Assembly: GCA_913043005.1 (NCBI GenBank)
Contig: CAJWKU010000006.1
Coordinates: forward strand, 1-64,000
Direction: 5' to 3'
DNA from: an uncultured Cryomorphaceae bacterium
GTDB lineage: Bacteria; Bacteroidota; Bacteroidia; Flavobacteriales; Schleiferiaceae
DNA: 64,000 nucleotides
Below the pieces are notes generated by a model. The model had not been told where the DNA came from. It did not search any database and saw nothing but the letters and a program-made list of their open reading frames with translations. Positions 1-8,413 of this stretch are shown in pieces. A program made the position numbers and the translations under genes. Every line of letters starts with the position of its first letter. Position 1 is the first letter of the stretch.

Positions 1-75
1 ATCTAGTATTAGAAGATCTAGTATTAGAAGATCTAGTATTAGAAGATCTAGTATTAGAAGATCTAGTATTGGAAG
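1..75. repeat. 15-bp in-frame tandem repeat (SSNTR)
   Basis: Four perfect copies of atctagtattagaag at 1-60 and a fifth with one change at 61-75. Diverging copies with the same 15-bp period can be followed to about 150. The unit is five codons, so copy-number change would keep the frame. On the minus strand it encodes Ser-Ser-Asn-Thr-Arg. The array continues past the left edge of the window, so the total copy number is unknown. Confidence 0.9.
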
Positions 76-1033
76 TCTTAGGTTTAAAAGTCCTAGGTTT
101 CGAAGATGCCGTATTGTAGGACCTAGTGCTATTACGTCTAGTGTTTAGAGATCCATAATTATTAGACTTATCATTACTTTTCCTTGCATTTGATGCATTT
201 CTGTCACTATAATTTAATCCATTTGATTTATTGTTATCCAGTAATGAACTAAATTTTTTCTTATTTTTTAATGGTTCAGACTTAATGGTTAAAATGTTTG
301 TTAAATCCTCAACTTTGATTTGAGCTCTTTGAATATCACTTCTAGATTCAGTTAACTTTGGATTTAAGACTCGACCACCATTGAGTTTATTTGTTACGCC
401 TGGTCTTCTAGCAGGGAGGCTGCTATTTAAATTGAGTCTGCGAATAGAAATGTTTGATGATACAGGGTCAGGTTCGCTGCTTCCGCTATTGCCTATATTA
501 TTCCAACCGGAGTTATTCCAACCGGAGTTATTCCATCCATTGTTACAACCAAAACAATTATATCTATTTCCGTACCATGAATTATTAAATCCATAGCCAT
601 ATCCAATCCTTCTGTAACTCCATGGTTCATTGAACCCATAGAGATTATTAAATCCGTAATTCCAATTGTTATTTAATCCATAGGAATAATTGTATCCATA
701 ATTCCATGGGTTATTAAAACCATTGTAGTAAGAAGGGAAAAATGCATTTCTGCTGTAAGACCAATTCCTTCTTGTTGGCCTGAAAGAAATGTAGGGGCTT
801 GGATATCTGGAATTGTACGCGTCAAAGTAACCTTCTTCATATCCATCATTAAAATCATCTTGAGCGTACGAATTTAAATAAGCATCTTCTATATCTAAAT
901 AGCCAAAATATTGATTGGGATAAGGGTTCCATGAATAAATACCGTCATCAAATGAACTTAGTTCGTTTGGATTCTGTAACAAACAACTAGTTAAAGTTAA
1001 AATGCTGAAAAGAGTTAAAAACTTGTGTCTCAT
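1..1033 (-). CDS. Repeat-rich N/G/Y/W lipoprotein, 3' end outside window
   Basis: An open frame runs leftward from an ATG at 1033 and is still open at base 2, so about 344 residues are visible and the C-terminus lies outside the window. The N-terminus is a lipoprotein signal with lipobox LTSC and the lipid-anchored Cys at residue 17. After an acidic stretch (residues about 20-70) comes a region rich in Asn, Gly, Tyr and Trp with WNNSG-type tandem repeats (bases about 497-542). The far C-terminal part is Ser/Asn/Arg/Thr-rich and ends in perfect 15-bp repeats coding SSNTR. I do not recognise a functional domain. Similar low-complexity lipoproteins occur in flavobacteria, some carrying a misleading vitellogenin label (from memory). 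Likely sits in the outer membrane or on the cell surface. It is divergent from proS with 56 bp between the starts. Confidence 0.75.
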   Translation of the reverse strand, partial: MRHKFLTLFSILTLTSCLLQNPNELSSFDDGIYSWNPYPNQYFGYLDIEDAYLNSYAQDDFNDGYEEGYFDAYNSRYPSPYISFRPTRRNWSYSRNAFFPSYYNGFNNPWNYGYNYSYGLNNNWNYGFNNLYGFNEPWSYRRIGYGYGFNNSWYGNRYNCFGCNNGWNNSGWNNSGWNNIGNSGSSEPDPVSSNISIRRLNLNSSLPARRPGVTNKLNGGRVLNPKLTESRSDIQRAQIKVEDLTNILTIKSEPLKNKKKFSSLLDNNKSNGLNYSDRNASNARKSNDKSNNYGSLNTRRNSTRSYNTASSKPRTFKPKTSNTRSSNTRSSNTRSSNTRSSNTR

Positions 1034-1040
1034 GATGAAG

Positions 1041-1048
1041 TACCTTTG
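1041..1048 (+). promoter_or_regulatory. -7 promoter element for proS
   Basis: TACCTTTG is a perfect match to the Bacteroidota -7 consensus TAnnTTTG, 41 bp before the proS ATG. It lies in the proS/lipoprotein divergent gap. A TTG at 1023-1025 is a poor -33 candidate because the spacing is 15 rather than about 19. On the other strand GAGTTTTG (1069-1076) is a 7-of-8-like match that could serve the lipoprotein gene. Confidence 0.5.
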
Positions 1049-1089
1049 TTCTACATAACGTAATATAACAAAACTCATACCATTTAAAA

Positions 1090-2562
1090 ATGGCAAAGAA
1101 CCTTACCCCTAGAAAAAACGATTACAGTCGTTGGTATAATGATTTAGTTATTCAGGCTGACTTAGCCGATAATTCCGGTGTTAGAGGTTGTATGATAATT
1201 AAACCATATGGCTTTGCGATATGGGAGAAAATTCAAGCTGAGCTTGATCACCGCTTCAAGGAAACAGGTCATGTTAATGCCTATTTCCCTCTATTTATAC
1301 CGAAAAGTCATTTTTCAAAAGAAGCAGATCACGTTGAAGGTTTTGCCAAAGAATGTGCTGTTGTAACTCATTATCGGTTAAAAAATAATCCGGATGGGCC
1401 AGGTATTGTTGTTGATGAAACAGCAAAGCTGGAAGAAGAATTAATAGTTAGACCTACTTCTGAGACTATTATTTGGGATACTTATAAAAAGTGGGTTCAA
1501 AGTTACAGAGATCTGCCGATTTTAGTTAATCAGTGGGCAAATGTTGTTCGATGGGAAATGCGTACTCGTCTATTCTTAAGGACATCAGAATTTTTGTGGC
1601 AGGAGGGACATACAGCGCATGCTACAGAAAACGAGGCGATGTTTGAAGCAAAACAGATGCTTGATGTTTACGGCGATTTCGTTGAGGAGATCATGGCTAT
1701 CCCTGTAGTTCGGGGTACTAAGTCCTCTAATGAGAGATTTGCTGGAGCGCTTGAAACTTATTGTATTGAAACTTTGATGCAAGACGGTAAAGCACTTCAA
1801 GCGGGTACCTCTCATTTTCTCGGTCAGAATTTTGCCAAAGCATTTGATGTAAAGTTTCAAGATAAGAATGGCGAAATGAATTATGTATGGGGGACTTCGT
1901 GGGGAGTTAGTACCAGATTAATGGGAGCTTTAATAATGACTCATTCTGATGATAATGGTTTAGTCTTACCTCCAAAATTAGCTCCGACTCAGGTGGTGAT
2001 TATTCCAATTTACAGAGGTGAAGAGGAACTTTTAAAACTAGACGCTCTCGTTAATGGTCTTTTAGAAAAACTAAAAAAAATAGGAATCCGTGTTAAATAT
2101 GACAATAGAGACAGCTATAAGCCTGGATGGAAGTTTAATGAATATGAGCTTAAAGGAGTCCCTATTCGAATTGCTATTGGGCCTCGAGATCTAGAGAGAG
2201 GGACGGTTGAAGTTGCAAGGCGTGATAATTTATCAAAAGAGTCTGTTAATTTGGAAATAGTAGATTCGCACATTGAGTCACTACTCAATGAAATTCAGGA
2301 ACAATTGTTTATTAAAGCCAAAGAATCATTGGATGATAGTATACACATTGTTGATAATTGGGACTCTTTTAAATTAGCGTTAGATAAAGGAGGTTTTGTT
2401 TCTGCTCATTGGGATGGAACACCAGAGACTGAAAATAAAATCAAAGAATTGACTAAGGCAACCATTAGGTGCATTCCTATAAATAATGAAAAAAAAGATG
2501 GGTTGTGTATACTTACAGGTAACCACTCTAAAGAAAGAGTTCTTTTTGCAAGAGCGTATTAA
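1090..2562 (+). CDS. proS: Prolyl-tRNA synthetase, archaeal/eukaryotic type
   Basis: Charges tRNA-Pro with proline in the cytoplasm. The 490-residue length, the absence of the bacterial editing insertion, and the C-terminus ending in Tyr fit the archaeal/eukaryotic-like ProRS class, which is the usual form in Bacteroidota. Class II motifs are visible: the motif 1 region around PLFIPKSHF, motif 2 around [12 protein letters not shown], and motif 3 around [14 protein letters not shown] near residue 267. An anticodon-binding domain follows ([11 protein letters not shown] onward), then the C-terminal domain typical of this class. The ATG at 1090 sits 41 bp after a good -7 element. It is followed by tRNA-Glu and rpsT on the same strand. 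Identification is secure. Confidence 0.97.
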   Translation: MAKNLTPRKNDYSRWYNDLVIQADLADNSGVRGCMIIKPYGFAIWEKIQAELDHRFKETGHVNAYFPLFIPKSHFSKEADHVEGFAKECAVVTHYRLKNNPDGPGIVVDETAKLEEELIVRPTSETIIWDTYKKWVQSYRDLPILVNQWANVVRWEMRTRLFLRTSEFLWQEGHTAHATENEAMFEAKQMLDVYGDFVEEIMAIPVVRGTKSSNERFAGALETYCIETLMQDGKALQAGTSHFLGQNFAKAFDVKFQDKNGEMNYVWGTSWGVSTRLMGALIMTHSDDNGLVLPPKLAPTQVVIIPIYRGEEELLKLDALVNGLLEKLKKIGIRVKYDNRDSYKPGWKFNEYELKGVPIRIAIGPRDLERGTVEVARRDNLSKESVNLEIVDSHIESLLNEIQEQLFIKAKESLDDSIHIVDNWDSFKLALDKGGFVSAHWDGTPETENKIKELTKATIRCIPINNEKKDGLCILTGNHSKERVLFARAY

Positions 2563-2598
2563 ATTAAATATGCTAGTGAACTAATGCAGATTTTGTAA

Positions 2599-2606
2599 TA
2601 CATTTG
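2599..2606 (+). promoter_or_regulatory. -7 promoter element for tRNA-Glu
   Basis: TACATTTG matches TAnnTTTG perfectly, 17 bp before the mature 5' end of the tRNA. Transcription from here would start just before the tRNA and probably continue into rpsT. No convincing -33 TTG is visible at the expected spacing. Confidence 0.55.
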
Positions 2607-2623
2607 CACTCCCAAAATCATTT

Positions 2624-2697
2624 GGCCCGTTCGTCTAGCGGTTTAGGACATCTCCCTTTCACGGAGAAGATCACGGGTTCGAATCCCGTACGGGTCA
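2624..2697 (+). tRNA. tRNA-Glu (anticodon TTC)
   Basis: A full cloverleaf can be drawn by hand. The acceptor stem GGCCCGT pairs with ACGGGTC, with one G-T wobble. The D arm is GTCT/GGAC. The anticodon stem TCTCC/GGAGA has loop CTTTCAC carrying anticodon TTC. The T arm ACGGG/CCCGT has loop TTCGAAT. The discriminator base is A at 2697. The 3' CCA is not encoded, because the next bases are CAA. The gene lies 33 bp upstream of rpsT, so both may be on one transcript. Confidence 0.95.
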
Positions 2698-2730
2698 CAA
2701 AAAAAGAAGAGAACATAGAAAAAAAATATT

Positions 2731-2985
2731 ATGGCAAATCATAAATCAGCAATAAAGAGAATACGTCAAATGCATAAGAAAAGTGTGCACAATAAGTATT
2801 ATCACAAAACCACTCGTAATGCTATTCGCTCGCTTAGAGTTATGACCGATGCGGCAGCAGCAGCTGTTCAATTGCCATTGGTATCATCAGCTCTTGATAA
2901 ACTAGCGAAGAGAAATATCATTCATAAGAATAAAGCCTCAAATTTAAAGTCTAGTTTAACGAAATATGTCAATAGCTTAAAATAG
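2731..2985 (+). CDS. rpsT: 30S ribosomal protein S20
   Basis: Primary 16S rRNA-binding protein of the small ribosomal subunit. The 84-residue length is normal for S20. The start MANHKSAIKRIRQMHKK is the classic S20 N-terminus: very basic, helical, with the conserved KSAxKRxRQ pattern. The C-terminal helix IIHKNKASNLKSSLTKY is also typical. The ATG follows tRNA-Glu by 33 bp without a Shine-Dalgarno sequence, as is common in Bacteroidota. A strong intrinsic terminator follows 20 bp after the stop, closing the transcript. Identification is secure. Confidence 0.97.
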   Translation: MANHKSAIKRIRQMHKKSVHNKYYHKTTRNAIRSLRVMTDAAAAAVQLPLVSSALDKLAKRNIIHKNKASNLKSSLTKYVNSLK

Positions 2986-3005
2986 CATTATAATTTTATT
3001 TCGAT

Positions 3006-3035
3006 AAGCCGCTTCAAATGAGCGGCTTTTTTTTT
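3006..3035 (+). terminator. Intrinsic terminator after rpsT
   Basis: Eight-base stem AAGCCGCT (3006-3013) and AGCGGCTT (3021-3028) around a 7-base loop, followed by a T tract to about 3035. It sits just downstream of the rpsT stop codon. It is one of only two convincing hairpin-plus-T terminators seen in the window. Confidence 0.9.
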
Positions 3036-3133
3036 ACCCATTTGCATATTCTATTATTTTAAATTATAATTTCGGTTTTAAAGATTAGTTTAGCTAAGCC
3101 TTTAGGCTGGTTGGTTATTTATCAGGATGTTTT

Positions 3134-5440
3134 ATGATTGCACATATCGTTGGCGCTAGACCACAGTTTATTAAACTTTTGCCGTTATATAAAGCTTTAT
3201 GTAAAGAAGGGGCGCCGCAATATATCATTCATACAGGACAACACTGGGAAGATGGAATGAGTGGTGTATTTTTGAATGACTTTGGAATTAAACCAGACCT
3301 AGTTCTTAAATGGGATTCTCCATTAAAGGGAGAAATGTTTTCATTGAAAATGCTGGATCTTCTCAATATTCACTTGTCTAAAGTTAGCCCAGATACTGTT
3401 GTTGTATATGGGGATACTCATTCTACAATTCTAGGAGCCATATCAGCAAATAGGTTGAGGTTGCCTTTAGCTCATGTTGAAGCGGGACTAAGAAGTTTTA
3501 ATACCAATATGCCAGAGGAGTCTTGTAGAGTAAATACAGATCTCCTCAGTGATTGGCATTTCGCTCCATCGAATAGTGCGTTTTTCCAATTAAAGCGTGA
3601 GGGGTTAGATCGCGGAAAACGTCATACTATTCTCTCAGGAGATATTATGCTAGATAACCTAAAGTCAAGGAAAAAAAAGTCTTTTTCTCCCAGGAAAATA
3701 CTAGTTACGCTGCACAGAAATATAAATGTTGACGATGTAAAAATCAGAAATAAAATAATTGCAGCTCTAGATAAAATATCTAAAGATTATCTTTTGATTT
3801 GGCCAATTCATCCTAGATTGCGACAGTTTATTAATTTAAATGATTTGCCGAAAAATATAAGTTATGTCGATCCTTTGAGTCACCGGGATTTGATTAATGA
3901 ACTCGAAGACTCTGAGTGGGTTATTACTGATTCTGGTGGTCTACAGAAAGAAGCATATTTTCTAAAAAGACCCTGTATTGTTTTGCGATCAGAAACTGAA
4001 TGGAAAGAGCTTTTGGATACTGGTAATTCTTTTCTTATCGATCAAAATGAATACAAATCTTCAAAAGACATGGCTCTTTCCATTATGCGAATAATTGGCG
4101 ATTATGTTCCAAAAGAATTTACACCTATTTATGGAGATGGAAATGCAGCTGAAAAAATTGCGAAAGCTTTATGGGGCGGTGAAAAATCTATAGGCCCGAA
4201 CTTATTAACTCTTAACGGAGATGAAAATGATAATCGATTAATGTTTGTAGGTGAAATAATTCGCCGCATAACAGGAATAAAATTAAGCTGGAGAGAAGAC
4301 GGAATATCTTGGCCAAAAAGTAATTTATGGGCCTCAGGTGAAGCCATGGAGCTCTGGACAAATGAAAGCAACTTTCTCACATTGGATATGCAGAATGATT
4401 ATTTGGCATTGATTGCATATGGCGCAAGTAGAAGCGAGGAATGGAATTCAAAATCACTCGATGAACATGGTCGTTTTTATGGTGATAATTATTGTCGATC
4501 TTTCTTAGATAAAGAAAGTCATCCCGGTATTCCAGAGCTACATGTTTTAGCTGAGAAATTCATTCAACACTTCAGACCAGAATTCACTCTTGCGTCGAGA
4601 GCTACTCCTCCTGTAACTGTAGTTGTTGATATTGATCACCTTTATGCCTTCAAAGGATACGGAAGAATGCACAGAAGTTTAGGATCCATAATAGACTTAA
4701 TATCCGGAAAGTGGAGAAGATTAAAAACACGTTTCGATGTAATTGACCCTTTTGATTCAATTGAGAACTTCATCCGGTTTAAAAGAACATATTCAGAGAT
4801 CAGATTTCAATTTTTTGCTTGGATAGGGCCATCAAGAAGTGAATTTGATCGTGGGCCAAGTATTACGAGTAAAAAAGTTCAGGCTGGAATGCGAAAAATA
4901 TTTAAGCATTTTCCGAGTATGGGAATTCACCCAACTTATTCAGGACATGAACTTGATTCAAACTGGTTAAAGACTGAGACTGATATTTTAATTGATTTGC
5001 TTGGGCAAAAAGTAGTTCGCTCTAGGTTTCATTTTTTAAGGATGAGGATACCAGAAACATTTAGTGCATTGGATAATGCAAATGTTCAAGAAGATTGGAG
5101 TTTAGAATATCCAAACAAAGCAGGGTACAGAGCGGGTATAGGGGTTCCGTTTCCTGTATGGTTGGGTCAAGATAAGGGTGCTATTGATAACTATGGTTTA
5201 CCATACTTGACATGGGTTCCTGTTGCAGTGATGGATCAAAACCTTATTGATTTAACCTCCAGTGAAATAATTTCTTTTTTACAAGAATGGAAAACTCTTG
5301 CAGATCGCTATGGCGCTAGCTTAGCAATTGCTACTCACTGGCGATTATTTGGTCCTAATATGATTATCAATCGAGAGAATAAAAAATTTATAAATTGGCG
5401 AAAAGGAATCAAGGATTATCTAAATTCAACTAGAAAATGA
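3134..5440 (+). CDS. UDP-sugar 2-epimerase fused to DUF7033-type polysaccharide deacetylase
   Basis: Two enzyme families sit in one 768-residue frame. Residues 1 to about 350 are a non-hydrolysing UDP-GlcNAc 2-epimerase of the WecB/WbpI type: start MIAHIVGARPQFIKLLPL, then GQHWEDGMSG, HVEAGLRSFNTNMPEE, DSGGLQKEAYF and ETEWKELLDTGN. The ETEW form recalls the WbpI subfamily. After a short linker (about 350-370), the rest resembles the Bacteroidota polysaccharide-deacetylase family with a DUF7033 region: VVVDIDHLYAFKGYG, MGIHPTYSGHE, RSRFHFLRM, then EDWSLEYPNKAGYRAG. The usual HRxE signature of the epimerase is altered to LHRNINVDD. It shares an ATGA overlap with the next gene. Likely makes or edits an amino sugar of a surface polysaccharide. 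The exact substrate is unknown. Confidence 0.85.
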   Translation: MIAHIVGARPQFIKLLPLYKALCKEGAPQYIIHTGQHWEDGMSGVFLNDFGIKPDLVLKWDSPLKGEMFSLKMLDLLNIHLSKVSPDTVVVYGDTHSTILGAISANRLRLPLAHVEAGLRSFNTNMPEESCRVNTDLLSDWHFAPSNSAFFQLKREGLDRGKRHTILSGDIMLDNLKSRKKKSFSPRKILVTLHRNINVDDVKIRNKIIAALDKISKDYLLIWPIHPRLRQFINLNDLPKNISYVDPLSHRDLINELEDSEWVITDSGGLQKEAYFLKRPCIVLRSETEWKELLDTGNSFLIDQNEYKSSKDMALSIMRIIGDYVPKEFTPIYGDGNAAEKIAKALWGGEKSIGPNLLTLNGDENDNRLMFVGEIIRRITGIKLSWREDGISWPKSNLWASGEAMELWTNESNFLTLDMQNDYLALIAYGASRSEEWNSKSLDEHGRFYGDNYCRSFLDKESHPGIPELHVLAEKFIQHFRPEFTLASRATPPVTVVVDIDHLYAFKGYGRMHRSLGSIIDLISGKWRRLKTRFDVIDPFDSIENFIRFKRTYSEIRFQFFAWIGPSRSEFDRGPSITSKKVQAGMRKIFKHFPSMGIHPTYSGHELDSNWLKTETDILIDLLGQKVVRSRFHFLRMRIPETFSALDNANVQEDWSLEYPNKAGYRAGIGVPFPVWLGQDKGAIDNYGLPYLTWVPVAVMDQNLIDLTSSEIISFLQEWKTLADRYGASLAIATHWRLFGPNMIINRENKKFINWRKGIKDYLNSTRK

Positions 5441-6342
5441 GGTGGCAGGAAGGAGACTGGTCGATGGAATTTTGGGATAAACTGTATAGGGACTCACCGG
5501 AAAAATATCCTTATGATACTGAGGGTTATAGCGATGCTTTAGGTATTCAATGGGGAGCAATAGTTGGGGAAGATATAGCTATTCCTATTGCATTTAGAAG
5601 AGTCTTCGGGCTTAAAACAGGCTACTTGCCTTTTGGAATTCAACAATGGGGTCCAATTGGAAGATCTGCGAGTAGCAAAAAACATATAATTAAGGCATTA
5701 GATTCAATACCTAATAATTTTAAGAAAATAGACATTTCTTTTCATCGATCTCATGATTGGGGAAATATCCATAAAGGCTGGCATTTTAAGAATTATAGAT
5801 TACAACGTTTTACTATCGCTCCCAATTATGAGCTAGAATTATCTCCAGGATATGAAAAAATTCATGGCAATTATAGCAAACAGATTAAGAGAAATTTAAA
5901 ATCTTCCTCGGAACAAAACCTTTCTCTTTTTGAGCATGATACACCAGATGTGTTAATTCGAGAATTCAAGCAATATCAAGGTAAACGTTATTCCATTTCT
6001 GATAAATTTATTACCTCATTAAGTCAAGTAATGTATCATCTTCTTCACAAAGGTAAAGGTGCAGTTTGGACCTTATACGGTTCTGGTAATCGCTTTCATG
6101 CAGGTGTTTTTGTTGCTTTTTCGGGAAACAGAATTGTTTTATTGTTTAGTGCAGTTTCGCAAGAAGGTCGAGATAGTAATGCTATGAGTCAATTGATTAA
6201 TGAATTAATTATATTCTCTTGTGGGCGGTGGGAGATTTTTGATTTTGAAGGGAGTAAAGAATCAGGTTTATCAAGATTTTATTCTGGATTTGGGGCTCAA
6301 TTAGTGTCATATGTAAGATATCAAAGATGGGCTATATTGTAA
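5437..6342 (+). CDS. FemAB/BioF2-like GNAT-fold transferase
   Basis: 301 residues. The C-terminal half carries the FemAB/BioF2 signature: a VWTLYGSGNRFHAGVFVAF strand pair, then NAMSQLINELI, then FDFEGSKESGLSRFYSGFGAQ, where the D-F-E-G-S ... F-Y-x-x-F-G pattern is characteristic. A basic YSKQIKRNLKSS segment lies mid-protein. Family members move aminoacyl or acyl groups onto cell-wall or polysaccharide acceptors. The start codon overlaps the stop of the epimerase-deacetylase gene (ATGA), which suggests translational coupling. A second ATG at 5464 preceded by AGGAAGGAGA is an alternative start. The 3' end overlaps the LysR gene. A role in acylating or peptidylating the sugar made by the upstream fusion is inference from position. 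Confidence 0.75.
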   Translation: MRWQEGDWSMEFWDKLYRDSPEKYPYDTEGYSDALGIQWGAIVGEDIAIPIAFRRVFGLKTGYLPFGIQQWGPIGRSASSKKHIIKALDSIPNNFKKIDISFHRSHDWGNIHKGWHFKNYRLQRFTIAPNYELELSPGYEKIHGNYSKQIKRNLKSSSEQNLSLFEHDTPDVLIREFKQYQGKRYSISDKFITSLSQVMYHLLHKGKGAVWTLYGSGNRFHAGVFVAFSGNRIVLLFSAVSQEGRDSNAMSQLINELIIFSCGRWEIFDFEGSKESGLSRFYSGFGAQLVSYVRYQRWAIL

Positions 6343-7235
6343 GTCTTACTCAAATGTCGTATTTCGTGGCTTTAGAAAAGCATCGAAATTTTGCTCGTGC
6401 CGCAAATGCATGCTCTGTATCACAACCCACTTTAAGTTCCCAGTTCCAGAAAATGGAAGATGTCTTAGGAGTTTCTTTGATAAATAGGTCAATTCAACCT
6501 TTGGAGTTGACTCCGGTCGGGGATAGAGTCTATCAACAGATTCGAAAAATCCTTTTTGAAGCTGGTGAATTGGGAAATATAATTGAGGGTTATAAAACCC
6601 CATTGAGAGGCGCATTAAAAGTAGGATGGATGTCATTAAATCAGCCACCATGGTTGGCAGATACTTTACATCGTTTTGTTGAGTATCATCCCAAAATAGA
6701 AGTTGAAATAATACATCTAGATCCCTTACTATTAGATATCGAATCGCAAAAAAATAAATTAGATGTAATTATTTTTTCTGAATATTCTAAAACAATAAGA
6801 GATGAATATAATCTATTGTTAAAAGAAAGTTGTTGGATTCTTCTTCCAGAGAATGATAGCCTATTAAATGAAAATTCTGTAAATATTAGCAAGTTAAGAG
6901 AATCAAATAATGTTGTTTTGACAGCTCAATATCAAATGACTTCCAAGTTATTGGAGCAAGGAATTCGATGTAATATTAAAAATTTAACCTTTGCAGACAG
7001 TCACTGGTATTCTATTATTGCTGCTTCAAGGAAAGGCCTGGGAATTCCTTTTTTGCCTCAGTCTGAAATTTATAGACTTAACGCCGAAGAGCGTTCGCGC
7101 CTAAGACCCTTGGAGATTGAGGATTACTCTTATAAATGGTTAGTCAAGTTATTTCCATGCGAAAACAAAGAGGCATTAAATGCTTTGCTTTTGAGCTTTA
7201 GTATCTATACAACAATGAATGATTTAAATCAATAA
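6327..7235 (+). CDS. LysR-family regulator resembling OxyR but without its sensor cysteines
   Basis: 302 residues. An N-terminal winged helix-turn-helix is at about residues 8-70 (SLTQMSYFVALEKHRNFARA, then SQPTLSSQFQKMEDVLGV, then LELTPVGD), followed by a periplasmic-binding-type effector domain. The DNA-binding region resembles Bacteroidota OxyR. However, the segment aligned with the OxyR redox loop reads WILLPENDSLLNENS and has no Cys, so peroxide sensing by that mechanism is unlikely. The start overlaps the FemAB-like gene by 16 bp, so the regulator appears to be the last gene of the 3134-7235 unit. An effector sugar nucleotide or autoregulation of the unit is only a guess. ATG 6354 is a possible shorter start but would cut into the HTH. 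Confidence 0.85.
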   Translation: MGYIVSLTQMSYFVALEKHRNFARAANACSVSQPTLSSQFQKMEDVLGVSLINRSIQPLELTPVGDRVYQQIRKILFEAGELGNIIEGYKTPLRGALKVGWMSLNQPPWLADTLHRFVEYHPKIEVEIIHLDPLLLDIESQKNKLDVIIFSEYSKTIRDEYNLLLKESCWILLPENDSLLNENSVNISKLRESNNVVLTAQYQMTSKLLEQGIRCNIKNLTFADSHWYSIIAASRKGLGIPFLPQSEIYRLNAEERSRLRPLEIEDYSYKWLVKLFPCENKEALNALLLSFSIYTTMNDLNQ

Positions 7236-7310
7236 TGGATATTTTAACCAAGAAAAAAAAGGATATCAAAATGAGGTTTTAGTTCAACTGTGATAAATAA
7301 ATTGTAAAAA

Positions 7311-7892
7311 ATGAAACTTGTACTAGCTACTCAAAATAAAAATAAGCTAAAAGAAATTCAGGAATTATTACCAATTCATTGGAATGTTGTGACCTTAGAT
7401 CAATTAGGAATATACGATGAGCTCTCCGAAACGGGAGAAACACTTGAGTTTAATGCACTTGAGAAGGCTAATTATGTTTTTGAAAAAACAGGATTGGCAA
7501 CATTGGCAGATGATAGTGGACTCGAAGTGGAGTATCTTTTTGGAGCTCCAGGTGTTCATTCTGCGAGGTACGCGAGTGACCTGAAAAATGATTCAGCAAA
7601 TCGAGTCAAATTATTGCAAGAATTGAAATCGACTAATAATCGGCGGGGTCAATTTCGTACCATATTAGCATACAGAGATAATAGGGTTTCAAAATTATTT
7701 GAAGGAGTTGTCCAGGGAATGATTTCTACAGAAGAAATTGGTGATAATGGATTTGGTTATGATTCCATTTTTAGACCTCTAGAATGCAATGATTTGACAT
7801 TTGCCCAAATGGATTTAAGTATAAAGCAAAAAATAAGTCATCGTTCAAAAGCAATTAAGCACTGGTTACATTGGGTTTTGAACGAAAAATAG
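7311..7892 (+). CDS. rdgB: RdgB/HAM1 non-canonical purine NTP pyrophosphatase
   Basis: Hydrolyses XTP, ITP and dITP to the monophosphates, keeping deaminated purines out of nucleic acids. 193 residues, normal for the family. Family motifs are clear: LATQNKNKLKEIQELL at the N-terminus, the catalytic block LADDSGLEV, GAPGVHSARYA, and the C-terminal FGYDSIFRPLE and SIKQKISHRSKAI. The 3' end overlaps the convergent rsmD gene by 38 bp, with no room for a terminator. Identification is secure. Confidence 0.96.
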   Translation: MKLVLATQNKNKLKEIQELLPIHWNVVTLDQLGIYDELSETGETLEFNALEKANYVFEKTGLATLADDSGLEVEYLFGAPGVHSARYASDLKNDSANRVKLLQELKSTNNRRGQFRTILAYRDNRVSKLFEGVVQGMISTEEIGDNGFGYDSIFRPLECNDLTFAQMDLSIKQKISHRSKAIKHWLHWVLNEK

Positions 7893-8403
7893 TGATTCGG
7901 ACACTTCCATATCTTCTAGTGCTATCAAAGTTTTTGCACTCATTGAAATCATGCTGTCCTCCATGTTCTAGGATAAAAACCCCATTTTTTTTTAGCTTTT
8001 CAGGGATGTGATCAATTAGTTCATTGTAATTGTCAAAATCATAAGGAGGGTCAGCAAAAATAAAGTCCCATAATCGTTTATTCCGTTTTAAAAAAATTAT
8101 AGCATCACTTACTTTGGTATGTATTTCATGATAATTAAGTTCTGAGGCAATTTTATTTATATACTTAATACAATTTAGATGAGAATCTACACTGGTTACT
8201 TCAGAACAACCTCTACTAGCCATTTCAAAACTAATATTACCAGTTCCGCAAAATAAATCTAAAGCTGTCGATGAATCCCATTCTAGATAATTTTCAATAA
8301 TATTAAAAATACCCTCTTTTGCCATGTCTGTAGTAGGTCGAACAGGTAAATTTTTGGGCGCTGATAATATCTTTCCTTTATTTCTTCCTCTAATTATTCT
8401 CAT
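7855..8403 (-). CDS. rsmD: 16S rRNA (guanine-966-N2)-methyltransferase RsmD
   Basis: Methylates G966 of 16S rRNA. 182 residues, normal length. The N-terminus MRIIRGRNKGKILSAP with RPTTDMAKEGIFNII is the RsmD signature. The SAM-binding motif DLFCGTGNISFE and the catalytic FADPPYDF (DPPY) follow. It is the last gene of a three-gene minus-strand block with a DUF3822-type protein 10 bp upstream, a neighbourhood I recall from other Bacteroidota. Its 3' end lies inside the end of rdgB on the opposite strand. Confidence 0.95.
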   Translation of the reverse strand: MRIIRGRNKGKILSAPKNLPVRPTTDMAKEGIFNIIENYLEWDSSTALDLFCGTGNISFEMASRGCSEVTSVDSHLNCIKYINKIASELNYHEIHTKVSDAIIFLKRNKRLWDFIFADPPYDFDNYNELIDHIPEKLKKNGVFILEHGGQHDFNECKNFDSTRRYGSVRITIFRSKPNVTSA

Positions 8404-8413
8404 ACTGCAATAT

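Noticed and set aside
1-75. Possible CRISPR array
   Set aside because: The 15-bp units are directly adjacent without spacers, in frame with a lipoprotein, and code a 5-residue repeat.
3134-5440. Two separate genes with a missed stop
   Set aside because: The frame is continuous and codon use is even through the 350-370 linker; no internal stop or frame change was seen.
6327-7235. Calling the LysR protein OxyR
   Set aside because: The sensor cysteines are missing, so only the DNA-binding part resembles OxyR.
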